A stretch of DNA of 64,000 bases from Halomonas dongshanensis (GTDB lineage: Bacteria; Pseudomonadota; Gammaproteobacteria; Pseudomonadales; Halomonadaceae): the NCBI RefSeq assembly GCF_024790395.1, contig NZ_JAJISC010000002.1:434001-498000 (forward strand), read 5' to 3'. The notes beneath the pieces were generated by a model. That model ran no database searches and was not told the origin of the DNA. It was given only the letters and a program-made list of their open reading frames with translations. Of the stretch, positions 33,723-42,335 are shown piece after piece. Position numbers and translations under genes: made by a program. Within the stretch, counting starts at the first letter, position 1. Every line of letters begins with the position of its first letter.

Positions 33723-35740
33723 AAACACTTATTCATGAAATTGGCGCAATTGATAATCAAGGAATCAAACACCCTGTTAATTTTAAAGCTGGACTTAATG
33801 TTGTTACTGGCAAGTCATCAACCGGTAAAAGTGCCTTAATTGAAATTTTTGATTACTGCTTTGGCAGTGATGAAAACACCATTCCTAAAGGTGTAATTAC
33901 CAACAGTGCCGCCATTTACTATGTTGCGCTAGCTGTTAACGAACAAAATATGGTGATTGCGCGTGACCCTGATATTGCTACAAAAGCGTTTTTTCGTCGT
34001 GTTGAGAAATTTAACACTTTAGAAATGAATCGCGATTACTTTAAAGCCAGCTATTTTCGTCCGCTGGGCGAGTTTAAAAAGCACTTAAGAGACTTTTTCT
34101 TAGATATCGATGATGTTGATGAATCTTTGGCTGTGAGAGCCAATCGCCGATTTAACCAAAAAGCACCTACACCATCTATTCGTAGCTTTACATCGTTTAT
34201 GCTTCAGCATCAAAACCTAGTTGCTAATAAACATGCGCTATTTTATAGGTTCGACGAGAAGGAAAAGCGAGATCAGGCTATTGAGCACACAAAGATATTT
34301 TTAGGGCTTGTCGATCAAAAGTTCTTTCACCTATCACAAGAAAAAGAACGGCTAAGTGGGGAGGTAAGGCGTTTAGAGCGCCAAAAAGAAACCAATAAGC
34401 GTACGTCAGACAGCTATAAACAAAAAGTCGCTCCTGTTTTAAGTCAATTATACGCCTTAATGGGCTTTAAAGATGAGCCGCTGTCATCGGACAAGGTACT
34501 TCGGCATCCTCAAGATGCTAAAGACCAACTTGATGACATCATAGTCGCTGAGAAAATAAATCATAATTCCGATGCTATGACACAACGCTACGAACAGTTG
34601 AAATTAGCACGTAATCAAAAAACTGCTGAGCTACGAAAGTTGCAGCGACAAGCTGCGTCGATTAATAAGCATATTCAAGAAGAAGAGCGATTTGTTGATA
34701 ATGTAAAGCAGTTTAGCTCGCCTAAGCATGTCCATATTTCTGCATCAGTATGCCCATTTTGCCATACTGAAAAAGACAACTTGCGACAAAGTGCTGAGAA
34801 ACTTCAACAAGCTATTAATAAAGTGTCGGGTAACCTTGCTCAAGCTCGCCCAATGAAAGCAAGGTTTGAATCCTCTTTGATTGAGGTGCAGCGTTTTACA
34901 GAGATTGTAAGCAGAGCGCTGACTGAATTAAGTCAACAAATAAAGGAAATTGAGGAAGCAAATCAACAGTTAACAGAAAAAAAGAGCTTGTATGAAAGCA
35001 TTATTATGCAAAAATCAAAGTTATTTACGCTTCTTGATACTCTAAATATGGCCAACGATGCCGAGCTTGAAAAGGAAATCAAAGATTTAAAAAAACAGCT
35101 CAATAAGATTACTGATGCACTTAATGAGTACGATGTGAAAAAAAGTTTGGAACAGGCGTCAGACAAGGTAAACGAATATATGGCTGAAATTGGCAGTCAT
35201 TTTGAGTTTGAATGCAGCTATAAACCAATTAATCTCCATTTCTCATTCGAAACATTCGACCTTTATCATTTAACGTATGAAAATGAAAAAATCTACCTAC
35301 GGTCAATGGGCAGTGGCGCAAACTGGCTTTACTGCCACATAACCTTGTTTTTGGCATTGCACAAGTATTTTGCTGAGTTAGGTGAGAAGTGTGCTATTCC
35401 TTCGGTACTTTTTTTGGATCAGCCGACTCAGGTTTATTTTCCAAATTTTAACCGTGATAACTCAGCAACTTTTGAAGAGCAAAAAGCACAAGAAGCAGAA
35501 CAGCGTAAGTCTCTTAATGTTGGCCAAAATATAGATGAAGACATTAAAGCCGTTGAAAATTTATTCAGCCAGCTCTCAACTTACTGTAATGATCTCGAAT
35601 TGAGCATTGGCTTTAGTCCACAAATCATCGTGACCGACCATGCGGATAATTTGAAATTATCTAATGGAGTTCCGTTCGAATCTTTGGTTAATGGTAATAG
35701 ATGGCGAACTCGCGGCTTGATTCATCCTATTCAAGTATAA
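33719..35740 (+). CDS. DUF3732-type SMC/RecN-like ABC ATPase (LmuB-like)
   Basis: A 673-residue coiled-coil ATPase. The N-terminal Walker A is GKSSTGKS (31-38). Long coiled coils (about 225-330 and 370-500) flank a zinc-hook-like CPFC (345-348). The signature SMGSG (529-533) and Walker B VLFLDQPTQVYFP with Asp567 close the ATP site. These match the DUF3732 family of ABC-three-component systems; the family normally serves as DNA-end or phage-DNA sensor. GTG at 33719 is chosen because AGGAG lies nine bases upstream and it overlaps the previous stop; an earlier in-frame start at 33641 would lie deep within the middle component. Confidence 0.8.
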   Translation: MKTLIHEIGAIDNQGIKHPVNFKAGLNVVTGKSSTGKSALIEIFDYCFGSDENTIPKGVITNSAAIYYVALAVNEQNMVIARDPDIATKAFFRRVEKFNTLEMNRDYFKASYFRPLGEFKKHLRDFFLDIDDVDESLAVRANRRFNQKAPTPSIRSFTSFMLQHQNLVANKHALFYRFDEKEKRDQAIEHTKIFLGLVDQKFFHLSQEKERLSGEVRRLERQKETNKRTSDSYKQKVAPVLSQLYALMGFKDEPLSSDKVLRHPQDAKDQLDDIIVAEKINHNSDAMTQRYEQLKLARNQKTAELRKLQRQAASINKHIQEEERFVDNVKQFSSPKHVHISASVCPFCHTEKDNLRQSAEKLQQAINKVSGNLAQARPMKARFESSLIEVQRFTEIVSRALTELSQQIKEIEEANQQLTEKKSLYESIIMQKSKLFTLLDTLNMANDAELEKEIKDLKKQLNKITDALNEYDVKKSLEQASDKVNEYMAEIGSHFEFECSYKPINLHFSFETFDLYHLTYENEKIYLRSMGSGANWLYCHITLFLALHKYFAELGEKCAIPSVLFLDQPTQVYFPNFNRDNSATFEEQKAQEAEQRKSLNVGQNIDEDIKAVENLFSQLSTYCNDLELSIGFSPQIIVTDHADNLKLSNGVPFESLVNGNRWRTRGLIHPIQV

Positions 35741-35830
35741 TGAGAAGCTAAAAAAGTATGATCCAGTTACGGCAGCATCAACAGATTTATGAAGAGTCTT
35801 ATTTCATCCTTAGTATAACCGTTTTGGATA

Positions 35831-35913
35831 GAATAACGCTGCGTATAAAAAAGCGCTGCTATCGGACAAATTTCCGCTGCGCTCCAAATTTTCCGCAGAG
35901 CGCGGCGTTAGAG
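35831..35913 (+). repeat. attC recombination site 2 (end of ABC-three-component cassette)
   Basis: TAACGCTGCG (35834-35843) pairs with CGCGGCGTTA (35901-35910). Inside, CGGA-C-AAATTT (35863-35873) pairs with AAATTTTCCG (35886-35895) leaving C67 unpaired on one strand, around a 12-base loop. R' is GTTAGAG (35907-35913). The R'' box GAATAAC is nearly the complement of GTTATAC at the left end of the same cassette, supporting that 32055-35907 is a single cassette. Confidence 0.75.
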
Positions 35914-35929
35914 GGGAAAGGAAGCAAAA

Positions 35930-36160
35930 ATGGTGTCTGAAGATCGGGTTGCGAACCTAAACAAAGAGTTCCGCGATGCATGCGTAGATCAACGGCGTCG
36001 CCCATGGGAGGCAATACGTTGTTATTCGGAGGAGTTCAATACCTCAGTAGATATTTCTTCGGACGTCGCCAAGGTGATTTTTAAATGGTTTGAGGAACAT
36101 TCAAAAACAGGTGTGCACCAAGTTGGCAGCCAGTATGAAGCCGGTTATTTGCGGCATTAG
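35930..36160 (+). CDS. Orphan 76-residue cassette protein
   Basis: A 76-residue soluble protein beginning 17 bp after the attC core, with AGGGGAAAGGAAG just upstream of the ATG. The sequence (EFRDACVDQRRRPWEAIRCY, KVIFKWFEEHSKTG) is charged and helical with no family I recognise. Its position directly after an attC core site fits a third cassette. No attC could be found after it; its right end abuts the recD 3' end after 45 bp, so the cassette end may be lost. Confidence 0.6.
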   Translation: MVSEDRVANLNKEFRDACVDQRRRPWEAIRCYSEEFNTSVDISSDVAKVIFKWFEEHSKTGVHQVGSQYEAGYLRH

Positions 36161-36205
36161 CCCAAACTAAATACTTATTCACCCTCGATAGCTAATCCCA
36201 CAACA

Positions 36206-38392
36206 TCACCCAACCCCACTAACCCTCAACACCTCTCTCACCACCGCTTCCCCCAACACCCCGCGTTTGGCCTCCACGACGGTGAGCCATTCGCGGGCGC
36301 GGGTGATGCCGGTGTAGACCAGTTCGCGGGTCAGAATTGGGTTGAGGGTGGGGGGGAGGAGTAGGGCGGTGTGGGTGAACTCCGAGCCTTGGGATTTGTG
36401 CACCGTCATCGCGAACACGGTTTCTACCGCGTGTAGGCGCGAGGGGAGTACCCAGCGGATGGGGTGGCGTGGGTCGTCGGTGGGGAAGGCGACGCGCAGG
36501 AGCGTTTGGCCTGGGGCGCGCGGGTCGGGTACGGCGAGGGTGATGCCGATGTCGCCGTTCATCAGTTTTAGCGCGTAGTCGTTTTGGGTGACGAGCACCG
36601 GGCGGCCTTCGAACCAGCCTTTTTCTAGGGTGTGGTCGCTGCCGAACAGGCGCTTGTCGGCGCGCAGGGTCTTGGCGATGTGCAGGTTCAACCCCTCCAC
36701 GCCCCAGGGGCCTTTGCGTAGCGCGCAGAGTAGCTGAAAGCGGCTGTAGGCGGTGAGCACTTGGCTGGCCCAGGTGGCGTAAGTGATTGGGTCGCGTTCG
36801 AGTGAGGCATCGCGGGGGCGTGCGGCGCGCAGCACGTCGAGGTAGTGGCGATATCCCATGGGTGACGCGATGGGCTGGCCGTGATGGTCGGTACGGCCCT
36901 CGCCGCCATGGGGAAAGTGCGCCGCGCCGCCGTCGAGCACCAGGGCATCTAGCATGCGCTCATCGTTGATGACGGCGTGGCGAAGGTCCGGGTAGCCGTC
37001 GCGCAGCACTTGGCTTACGGCCTGCTGTTTGTCGCGCGAAGAAGTGGCGCTGCTGGGCTGGTTGATCGCGCTGGCGAGCTGGCCGATGCCGCTTGCTGCA
37101 TCGAAGCGGTGGCTCACGCGCAGCATGGCGATGACTTGATCGAGCGGCTGGCCCTGCGTATCGAGGTACTCACTCGGCACCGCCTGGCCGGTCGCGGCTT
37201 CGAGCCACGCTGCGGTTTCAGGGGTGTAGTGCGCCGCTTCGGCGCGGCGGCACAAATCGCCCAGCACCGCGCCTGCTTCTACCGAGGCAAGCTGGTCCTT
37301 ATCGCCCAGCAGAATGAGCCGCGCGCGCGGCGGCAGGGCGCGCAGTAGCGCCGTCATCATCTCGATATCCACCATCGAGGCTTCATCTACCACTAGTACG
37401 TCCAGCGCCAGTGGGTTGCCTGCGTGGTGCTGAAAATGCCGCGTATCGGGGCGCGCGCCGAGCAGGCGGTGCAGCGTGGTGACGTCACTAGGAATGGTCA
37501 ACGGCGCGCTGGGGTGGCGCTCGTTCAGCATGGCCTCGAGTGCGTCTAAAGGCAGGCGGCTAACCTGCCCGGCAATCGATTCGTTCAGCCGCGCGGCGGC
37601 CTTGCCCGTAGGGGCCGCCAGGCGAATGCGTAGCGCCCGCGCTGGGGTGTGCGCCTGCTGAAGCGTTTGCAGCAGCGCCAACAGCTTGACCACCGTAGTG
37701 GTCTTGCCGGTGCCGGGGCCGCCGGTGACGATGGCAAAGCGCGGGCGCGAGGCCAGCGCGCAGGCGGCCTTTTGCCAATCTAAGGTTTCACTCGGGGTAA
37801 AGAGAATATCCAGCGCGCGCTTGAGTAGCGTAGGGTCTGCAGCGTCTTCCGGCGCGTCGGGCACGCCTAGCCGCGCTTGAATACCGTGGTGCAGGGTTTG
37901 TTCGTAGTCCCAGTAGCGGCGCAGGTAGAGCCGCGCCGTGCCTGCCTCGCGGCTTAGCACCAGCGGCGTATTGCCCGCGCCTTCGCTCACCAGCGTCGGG
38001 TGGTCGAAGGCTGCCTGCCAAGCATCGAGCGTCAGGGGGGCAAGCACGTCGCTCGGCAGCGGCGGCGGGTCGCTCAGGTCGTCGTTTTCGGGCGGTAGGG
38101 AAAGCGCGAAATCCGGCGCCTTGAGCGTAGCGGAAAGCTCCAGGCAGACGTGCCCGCGCCCAAGCTGGTGGCTTGTCAGCGCAGCCCCCAAGAGCAGCAG
38201 GGGTGGGGCATCGCTTGCCTCTTGCAGCAGAAAACGCACTAGGGCGCGGTCGAGGGCGCGCAGCCAACCGCGCGCCACCCAGCGCTCGCACAGAGCAAGC
38301 AGCGCTTGGGTGTCGTGCAGCGCCGGGTGAGGCGGCGCGGGAGCCGCTTCGGCGGGCGCGGCGAACAGGTCCAGCGTATGCGGATCGTTCAT
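36206..38392 (-). CDS. recD: Exodeoxyribonuclease V alpha subunit
   Basis: A 728-residue SF1 5'-3' helicase subunit of RecBCD. Walker A GGPGTGKT (224-231), motif II VVDEASMVDIEMM, motif III LILLGDKDQLASVEAGAVLGD and the C-terminal AMTVHKSQGSEF and VYTGITRA are all present. Length is a little longer than E. coli RecD (608). Its ATG overlaps the recB stop (ATGA). The complex resects double-strand ends for Chi-dependent recombination and degrades phage DNA. Confidence 0.95.
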   Translation of the reverse strand: MNDPHTLDLFAAPAEAAPAPPHPALHDTQALLALCERWVARGWLRALDRALVRFLLQEASDAPPLLLLGAALTSHQLGRGHVCLELSATLKAPDFALSLPPENDDLSDPPPLPSDVLAPLTLDAWQAAFDHPTLVSEGAGNTPLVLSREAGTARLYLRRYWDYEQTLHHGIQARLGVPDAPEDAADPTLLKRALDILFTPSETLDWQKAACALASRPRFAIVTGGPGTGKTTTVVKLLALLQTLQQAHTPARALRIRLAAPTGKAAARLNESIAGQVSRLPLDALEAMLNERHPSAPLTIPSDVTTLHRLLGARPDTRHFQHHAGNPLALDVLVVDEASMVDIEMMTALLRALPPRARLILLGDKDQLASVEAGAVLGDLCRRAEAAHYTPETAAWLEAATGQAVPSEYLDTQGQPLDQVIAMLRVSHRFDAASGIGQLASAINQPSSATSSRDKQQAVSQVLRDGYPDLRHAVINDERMLDALVLDGGAAHFPHGGEGRTDHHGQPIASPMGYRHYLDVLRAARPRDASLERDPITYATWASQVLTAYSRFQLLCALRKGPWGVEGLNLHIAKTLRADKRLFGSDHTLEKGWFEGRPVLVTQNDYALKLMNGDIGITLAVPDPRAPGQTLLRVAFPTDDPRHPIRWVLPSRLHAVETVFAMTVHKSQGSEFTHTALLLPPTLNPILTRELVYTGITRAREWLTVVEAKRGVLGEAVVREVLRVSGVG

Positions 38393-41300
38393 GCGGTCTC
38401 CTCGAACGCGTTAGCGTGGCGCCCGGCAAAGAGGGCGTCTAGCGCCTCGATCAGCGCCGGGGTGGGGCGCTCGGCTACCACGCCGCGGCTAGCGCTATGG
38501 CTGCCGCGCAAAAACAGGGTCATCGAGCCGCCAAGGTGCGCCTCGGGGGTGTAATCGGGTTGGCGCGCCTTCAACAAGCGATGCATGGCGAGCAGGTAGA
38601 GCGCGGCTTGCAGGTCGTAGCGCTTCTCCAGCATGGCGGCGTGCATCGCTTCCTGGGTGTAGGCGCCGTCGTCTGGCCCCAGGTAGTTGGATTTCCAGTC
38701 GAGCACGTAAAAGCGCCCTTCGTGCTCGAAGGCGAGATCGATGAAGCCCTTGAGCATGCCGTTCAAGGTGTCGCGGTCCAGCGCGGGACGCGGCTGGCCG
38801 GGGAGCCAGTGTCGACTCACCAGCGTATCCAGCGCGCGGGTATCGACGCGCTGGGCGGCGAACCAGAACTCGAGCTCGACCTGATAGCGCGTGACGGCCG
38901 TTAGGGCAAGAGGCGAGGCCTCGCCGGGCAGCGGCAGCGGAGTGTTGATTAGCCCTTGCAGCCAGCCATCGAGCACCGGGTGCCAGCTCTGCCAGCCACG
39001 TAGCTGTAAGCGGCGGCGCAGCATGTCGTCACGCGCCGGGGTGTCTTCCACCGCGCGGGCAAAGCCGGTCTCGCCGACCCACTCCAGCAGCCCGTGCAAA
39101 AAGGTGCCGGGGCCGGGGCCACGCGGGAAGCGATGCAGGTGAACGACCTCGCTTGCTTGGGCGTCGTCGCGCGGCTCGTCGAGCACTTCCAGCGCCGTGG
39201 CCTCTTGGGCAGTGGCGGGCTCGGGAGGCGTGACGGGCAGCGAGAGCGTGCCGGATAGCTTGAGCGCCGAGTAGCTGGCTATCCACCAGTGCTCGCGCGC
39301 CGGGCGCTTGGGCGTGCGGGCGTGCCCAAGTTCCAACATGGCCTCTTGTCCTGCCTGCCCAGGCGTTGCGTCCGGCTCAAACGCCAGCTTGGGCGCGACG
39401 CTGGGTACGCGCAGCGCAGTCGCCTCGGGAGCGGGGGCAAGTTCGATCTCGCTGCCCGTAATGAAAGCGTCCAAAGCGCCCTTGAGGTTATCGGGTGCGA
39501 GCTGGCCTGCGTTGATCACGTGGTTCAGCGCGCTGCCTTCGTTGGCTTTGAGCGGCGCAAGCCCAAGCCAGGTGGCGTGGCGGGCGCGGGTCAGGGCCAC
39601 GTAGAGCTTGCGCAGGTCTTCGCCCAGGCGTTCGCGGTCGGCGCGGGCGAGAAGGGCGTCGTCGGCCTCCAGGCTTAGGGTCAGGCGGCCGGCGTCATCG
39701 TGCCAGCGCAGCGGCACGTCCTCTTTCTTTAGCGGCCTGTGGCTGGAGATGAAGGGGAGGAACACCAGCGGGTACTCGAGCCCCTTGGACTTGTGAATGG
39801 TGATGACCTTGACCAAGTCGGCGTCGCTCTCCAGGCGCAGCTTGTAGCTATCGTTTTGGCTATCCGGCTCGCGGATGGCTTCGCTTAGAAAGCGGATCAG
39901 GGCGCGGTCGCCGTCGAGCTCGGTGCTCGCTTGCTGGAGCAGCTCGCCCAGGTGTAGAAGGTCGGTCAGCAAGCGCTCACCGTCGTCGAACTCACCCAGA
40001 AGCCTTGCGGGCACGTCGAAGTCGGCCATCAGGCGGCGGATCAAGGGCAGCACGCCCTGGCGCTGCCAGAGGCGATGGTAGTGGCCAAACTGCTCGACGC
40101 GCTGCTCCCAGGCTAGTTCGTCGCGGTTGAGATGATCGAGCGCGGCGAGATCGAGCCCCAGCGTTGGCGTGGCGAGGGCGGCGCGCAGACGCGTTTCGCC
40201 CTGGCGCGAACCGCCCAGCGGCTCGGCGCAGGCGAGCAGCCAGCGTTCGAGCTCGAGCGCAATCGGCGAGCTGAACACTCGATCACGATCAGAAAGATAG
40301 ACGCTCTTGATACCGCGCTGGCCAAGCGCCTGCCGAATGGCGCGGGCCTCTTGGGCGCCATTGACCAGCACCGCCATATCGGAAGGCCTGAGTGGCGCTA
40401 GCGTGTCGCCAGCGCTGAAACCGGCGCGACCTTGGGCGCCCAAACAGAGCAGCTCGGCCATGTAGGAGGCGCAGCGTTCGGCCATTTCGCTCTGGTAGGC
40501 GCCCTTGGAAAGCGGCTCGTCGCACTCCAGGTGCCAGAGCGTCATCGCGGGTAGCGGGGCGCCGTCGCGTACCAACTGCTCGGCGCGCCCTTTGGCGGCC
40601 ACGGGCAAAAAGGGCAGCGGGTCGTCGTCGCCGTCGCGAAAGAGAAAAGCCCCGGCGGCGTGGGCATCCGCCCGTGTGAAACAGTGGTTGACCGCCTCGA
40701 CCATGGCGCGGCTGGAGCGAAAGTTGGTGCCCAGGGTGACGTGGCGCCCGGCGGTATCGCTACGCGCCTGGAGGTAGGTGTAGATATCCGCCCCGCGAAA
40801 GGCGTAGATCGCCTGCTTGGGATCGCCGATCAGCAAGATGGCGCCGTCGCGGCGCGGATGGGCGACATCGAAGACGGCATCGAAGATGCGGTACTGCACC
40901 GGGTCGGTGTCCTGGAACTCGTCGATCAACGCGACCGGGAACTGCCGCTGGATTTGCGCTGCCAGGGCCTCGCGGTTGGGGCCTTGCAGGGCGCGGTCGA
41001 GCTGTATGAGCAGATCGTTAGGGCCCATTTCACTGCGCCGCTCCTGCTCGCGGGCCAGCCGTTCGCGGCACCAGCCCAGGGCATGCAGGAGCAAATCGTT
41101 GCGTGGCTGGGGCAGGGCATTGAGCGCGGGCGCAAGCGCTGCCAGGGCCTCCCAGGCGGCGGGGCAGGGCGGCGCGTCCGTTTTCCATATCTCGGCCATG
41201 CCGCTCGGGGTCAGGCGCTTCCAAGCGGCGTCGGTCAGTTTGGGCCGGTCGGCGTCGCTTTCGCACCAGTCGCGTAGCGCCCCCAGCCAGCTCGCCCGGC

Positions 41301-42108
41301 TTTTAGCGTTGAAGCTCTGGCCCTTGAACGCTTTCTGCTGGGCGGCCTCTTCCAGCGCCGGGACGAGCTCGTCGAGCCAGGCGGGCCAAGGCGCTTTGAG
41401 CTTCGTCAGCTGTGCCTTACGTTCGGCGTCGGCGGCGGCGAGCGTCTCACCAGGCGGTGGGCGTTCGCCGCGCAAGGCGTCGTGTTCGGGTAGCAGCGGG
41501 CGCAGTTGGTGGTAGAGCGCCTGCGGCGACGACCAGCAGGCCACGATGCTGTCGAGCGCTTCGCGCTTGAGCGGGTAGTAGAAGCTGCGCCAGTAGTCGC
41601 GCACGACCTCTTGCTCCAGCTCGCTCTGGTCGTTTTCCAGGTTGAGCGAGAAGAGGCTGCCGCTATCGAAGGCGTGCTCGCGCAGCATGCGGTAGCACCA
41701 GCTGTGAATGGTCGATACCGCCGCTTCGTCCATCCACTCGGCGGCAAGTGCTAGGCGCCGGGCGCAGGCGGGCCAGGTGGCCTCGGCATACTGCGTGCGT
41801 AGCTCGGCAAGCAAGGCGTCTTGCGGGGGGGCGTCTTGGCGAAAGGCCTCGGCGGCTTCTACCAGGCGCGTGCGAATACGTTCGCGAAGCTCTTGGGTGG
41901 CGGCGTTGGTGAAGGTCACTACCAGAATTTCCGGCGGCGTTAGCGGGCGCACGAAGGCGGTGTCGTCATCGCTGTGGGCGCCGCCGAGCACCAGACGCAC
42001 GTAGAGCAGGGCGATGGTAAATGTCTTGCCGGTGCCCGCGCTCGCCTCGATCAAGCGGCTGCCGTGAAGGGGGAGCGTCAGCGGGTCGAGGGGGGCGGGT
42101 GGGCGCAT
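38389..42108 (-). CDS. recB: Exodeoxyribonuclease V beta subunit
   Basis: A 1239-residue UvrD-type 3'-5' helicase with C-terminal nuclease. Walker A ASAGTGKT (22-29), the DEFQDTDPVQYRIFD motif II, TIHKSKGLEYPLVFLP and the nuclease motif YVLDWKSNYLG are visible. Normal length. Translationally coupled to recD. Unlike the E. coli order, recC is not directly upstream of ptr-recB; here pncB lies between recC and recB on the other strand. Confidence 0.96.
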   Translation of the reverse strand: MRPPAPLDPLTLPLHGSRLIEASAGTGKTFTIALLYVRLVLGGAHSDDDTAFVRPLTPPEILVVTFTNAATQELRERIRTRLVEAAEAFRQDAPPQDALLAELRTQYAEATWPACARRLALAAEWMDEAAVSTIHSWCYRMLREHAFDSGSLFSLNLENDQSELEQEVVRDYWRSFYYPLKREALDSIVACWSSPQALYHQLRPLLPEHDALRGERPPPGETLAAADAERKAQLTKLKAPWPAWLDELVPALEEAAQQKAFKGQSFNAKSRASWLGALRDWCESDADRPKLTDAAWKRLTPSGMAEIWKTDAPPCPAAWEALAALAPALNALPQPRNDLLLHALGWCRERLAREQERRSEMGPNDLLIQLDRALQGPNREALAAQIQRQFPVALIDEFQDTDPVQYRIFDAVFDVAHPRRDGAILLIGDPKQAIYAFRGADIYTYLQARSDTAGRHVTLGTNFRSSRAMVEAVNHCFTRADAHAAGAFLFRDGDDDPLPFLPVAAKGRAEQLVRDGAPLPAMTLWHLECDEPLSKGAYQSEMAERCASYMAELLCLGAQGRAGFSAGDTLAPLRPSDMAVLVNGAQEARAIRQALGQRGIKSVYLSDRDRVFSSPIALELERWLLACAEPLGGSRQGETRLRAALATPTLGLDLAALDHLNRDELAWEQRVEQFGHYHRLWQRQGVLPLIRRLMADFDVPARLLGEFDDGERLLTDLLHLGELLQQASTELDGDRALIRFLSEAIREPDSQNDSYKLRLESDADLVKVITIHKSKGLEYPLVFLPFISSHRPLKKEDVPLRWHDDAGRLTLSLEADDALLARADRERLGEDLRKLYVALTRARHATWLGLAPLKANEGSALNHVINAGQLAPDNLKGALDAFITGSEIELAPAPEATALRVPSVAPKLAFEPDATPGQAGQEAMLELGHARTPKRPAREHWWIASYSALKLSGTLSLPVTPPEPATAQEATALEVLDEPRDDAQASEVVHLHRFPRGPGPGTFLHGLLEWVGETGFARAVEDTPARDDMLRRRLQLRGWQSWHPVLDGWLQGLINTPLPLPGEASPLALTAVTRYQVELEFWFAAQRVDTRALDTLVSRHWLPGQPRPALDRDTLNGMLKGFIDLAFEHEGRFYVLDWKSNYLGPDDGAYTQEAMHAAMLEKRYDLQAALYLLAMHRLLKARQPDYTPEAHLGGSMTLFLRGSHSASRGVVAERPTPALIEALDALFAGRHANAFEETA

Positions 42109-42335
42109 GGCCGATCTCCAAAGGCGGGCACTGGCATCGAGCGGGGACTATAGCGCGTCGCTTGTGTGGCAGCAAAGCGGGCGCTTTTTCGACGTGCTAG
42201 AGGTAAGTTGGCTTAAGCGCGCGGGCAAGAAGACTGTGAGATAGGCGCTTCTCCTGCTAATCTTGTCGCCCTGCCACGCCTGGGGCGATCTGTAGACGCT
42301 GCAGCGGCTTCTGTTCACGCTGACGATGGTTACTC

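Larger units (their letters stand above)
30376..35907 (+). mobile_element. Integron-type gene cassette array (no integrase in window)
   Basis: Two complete cassettes can be delimited: 30376-32054 (ApeA-like gene plus attC) and 32055-35907 (three-gene ABC-three-component system plus attC). A third begins at 35908. All genes point the same way, each ends just before an attC-like site, and base composition is far more AT-rich than the flanking chromosome. This fits an orphan cassette cluster (CALIN) inserted between the ABC-F gene and recD. The second cassette, at about 3.85 kb, is unusually large. Confidence 0.7.

Noticed and set aside
35758..35940. 60-codon open frame after the SMC-like ATPase gene
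   Set aside because: It runs straight through attC site 2 and its second half is the translated attC hairpin; no ribosome binding site, composition unlike a protein.
36161..36205. Third attC site after the 76-residue gene
   Set aside because: A GCATTAG motif is present, but there is no matching RYYYAAC partner or hairpin before recD.
30173..36210. CRISPR array or phage island in the AT-rich region
   Set aside because: No regular direct repeats and no phage structural, integrase or transposase genes; the only repeats are the two attC-like hairpins.
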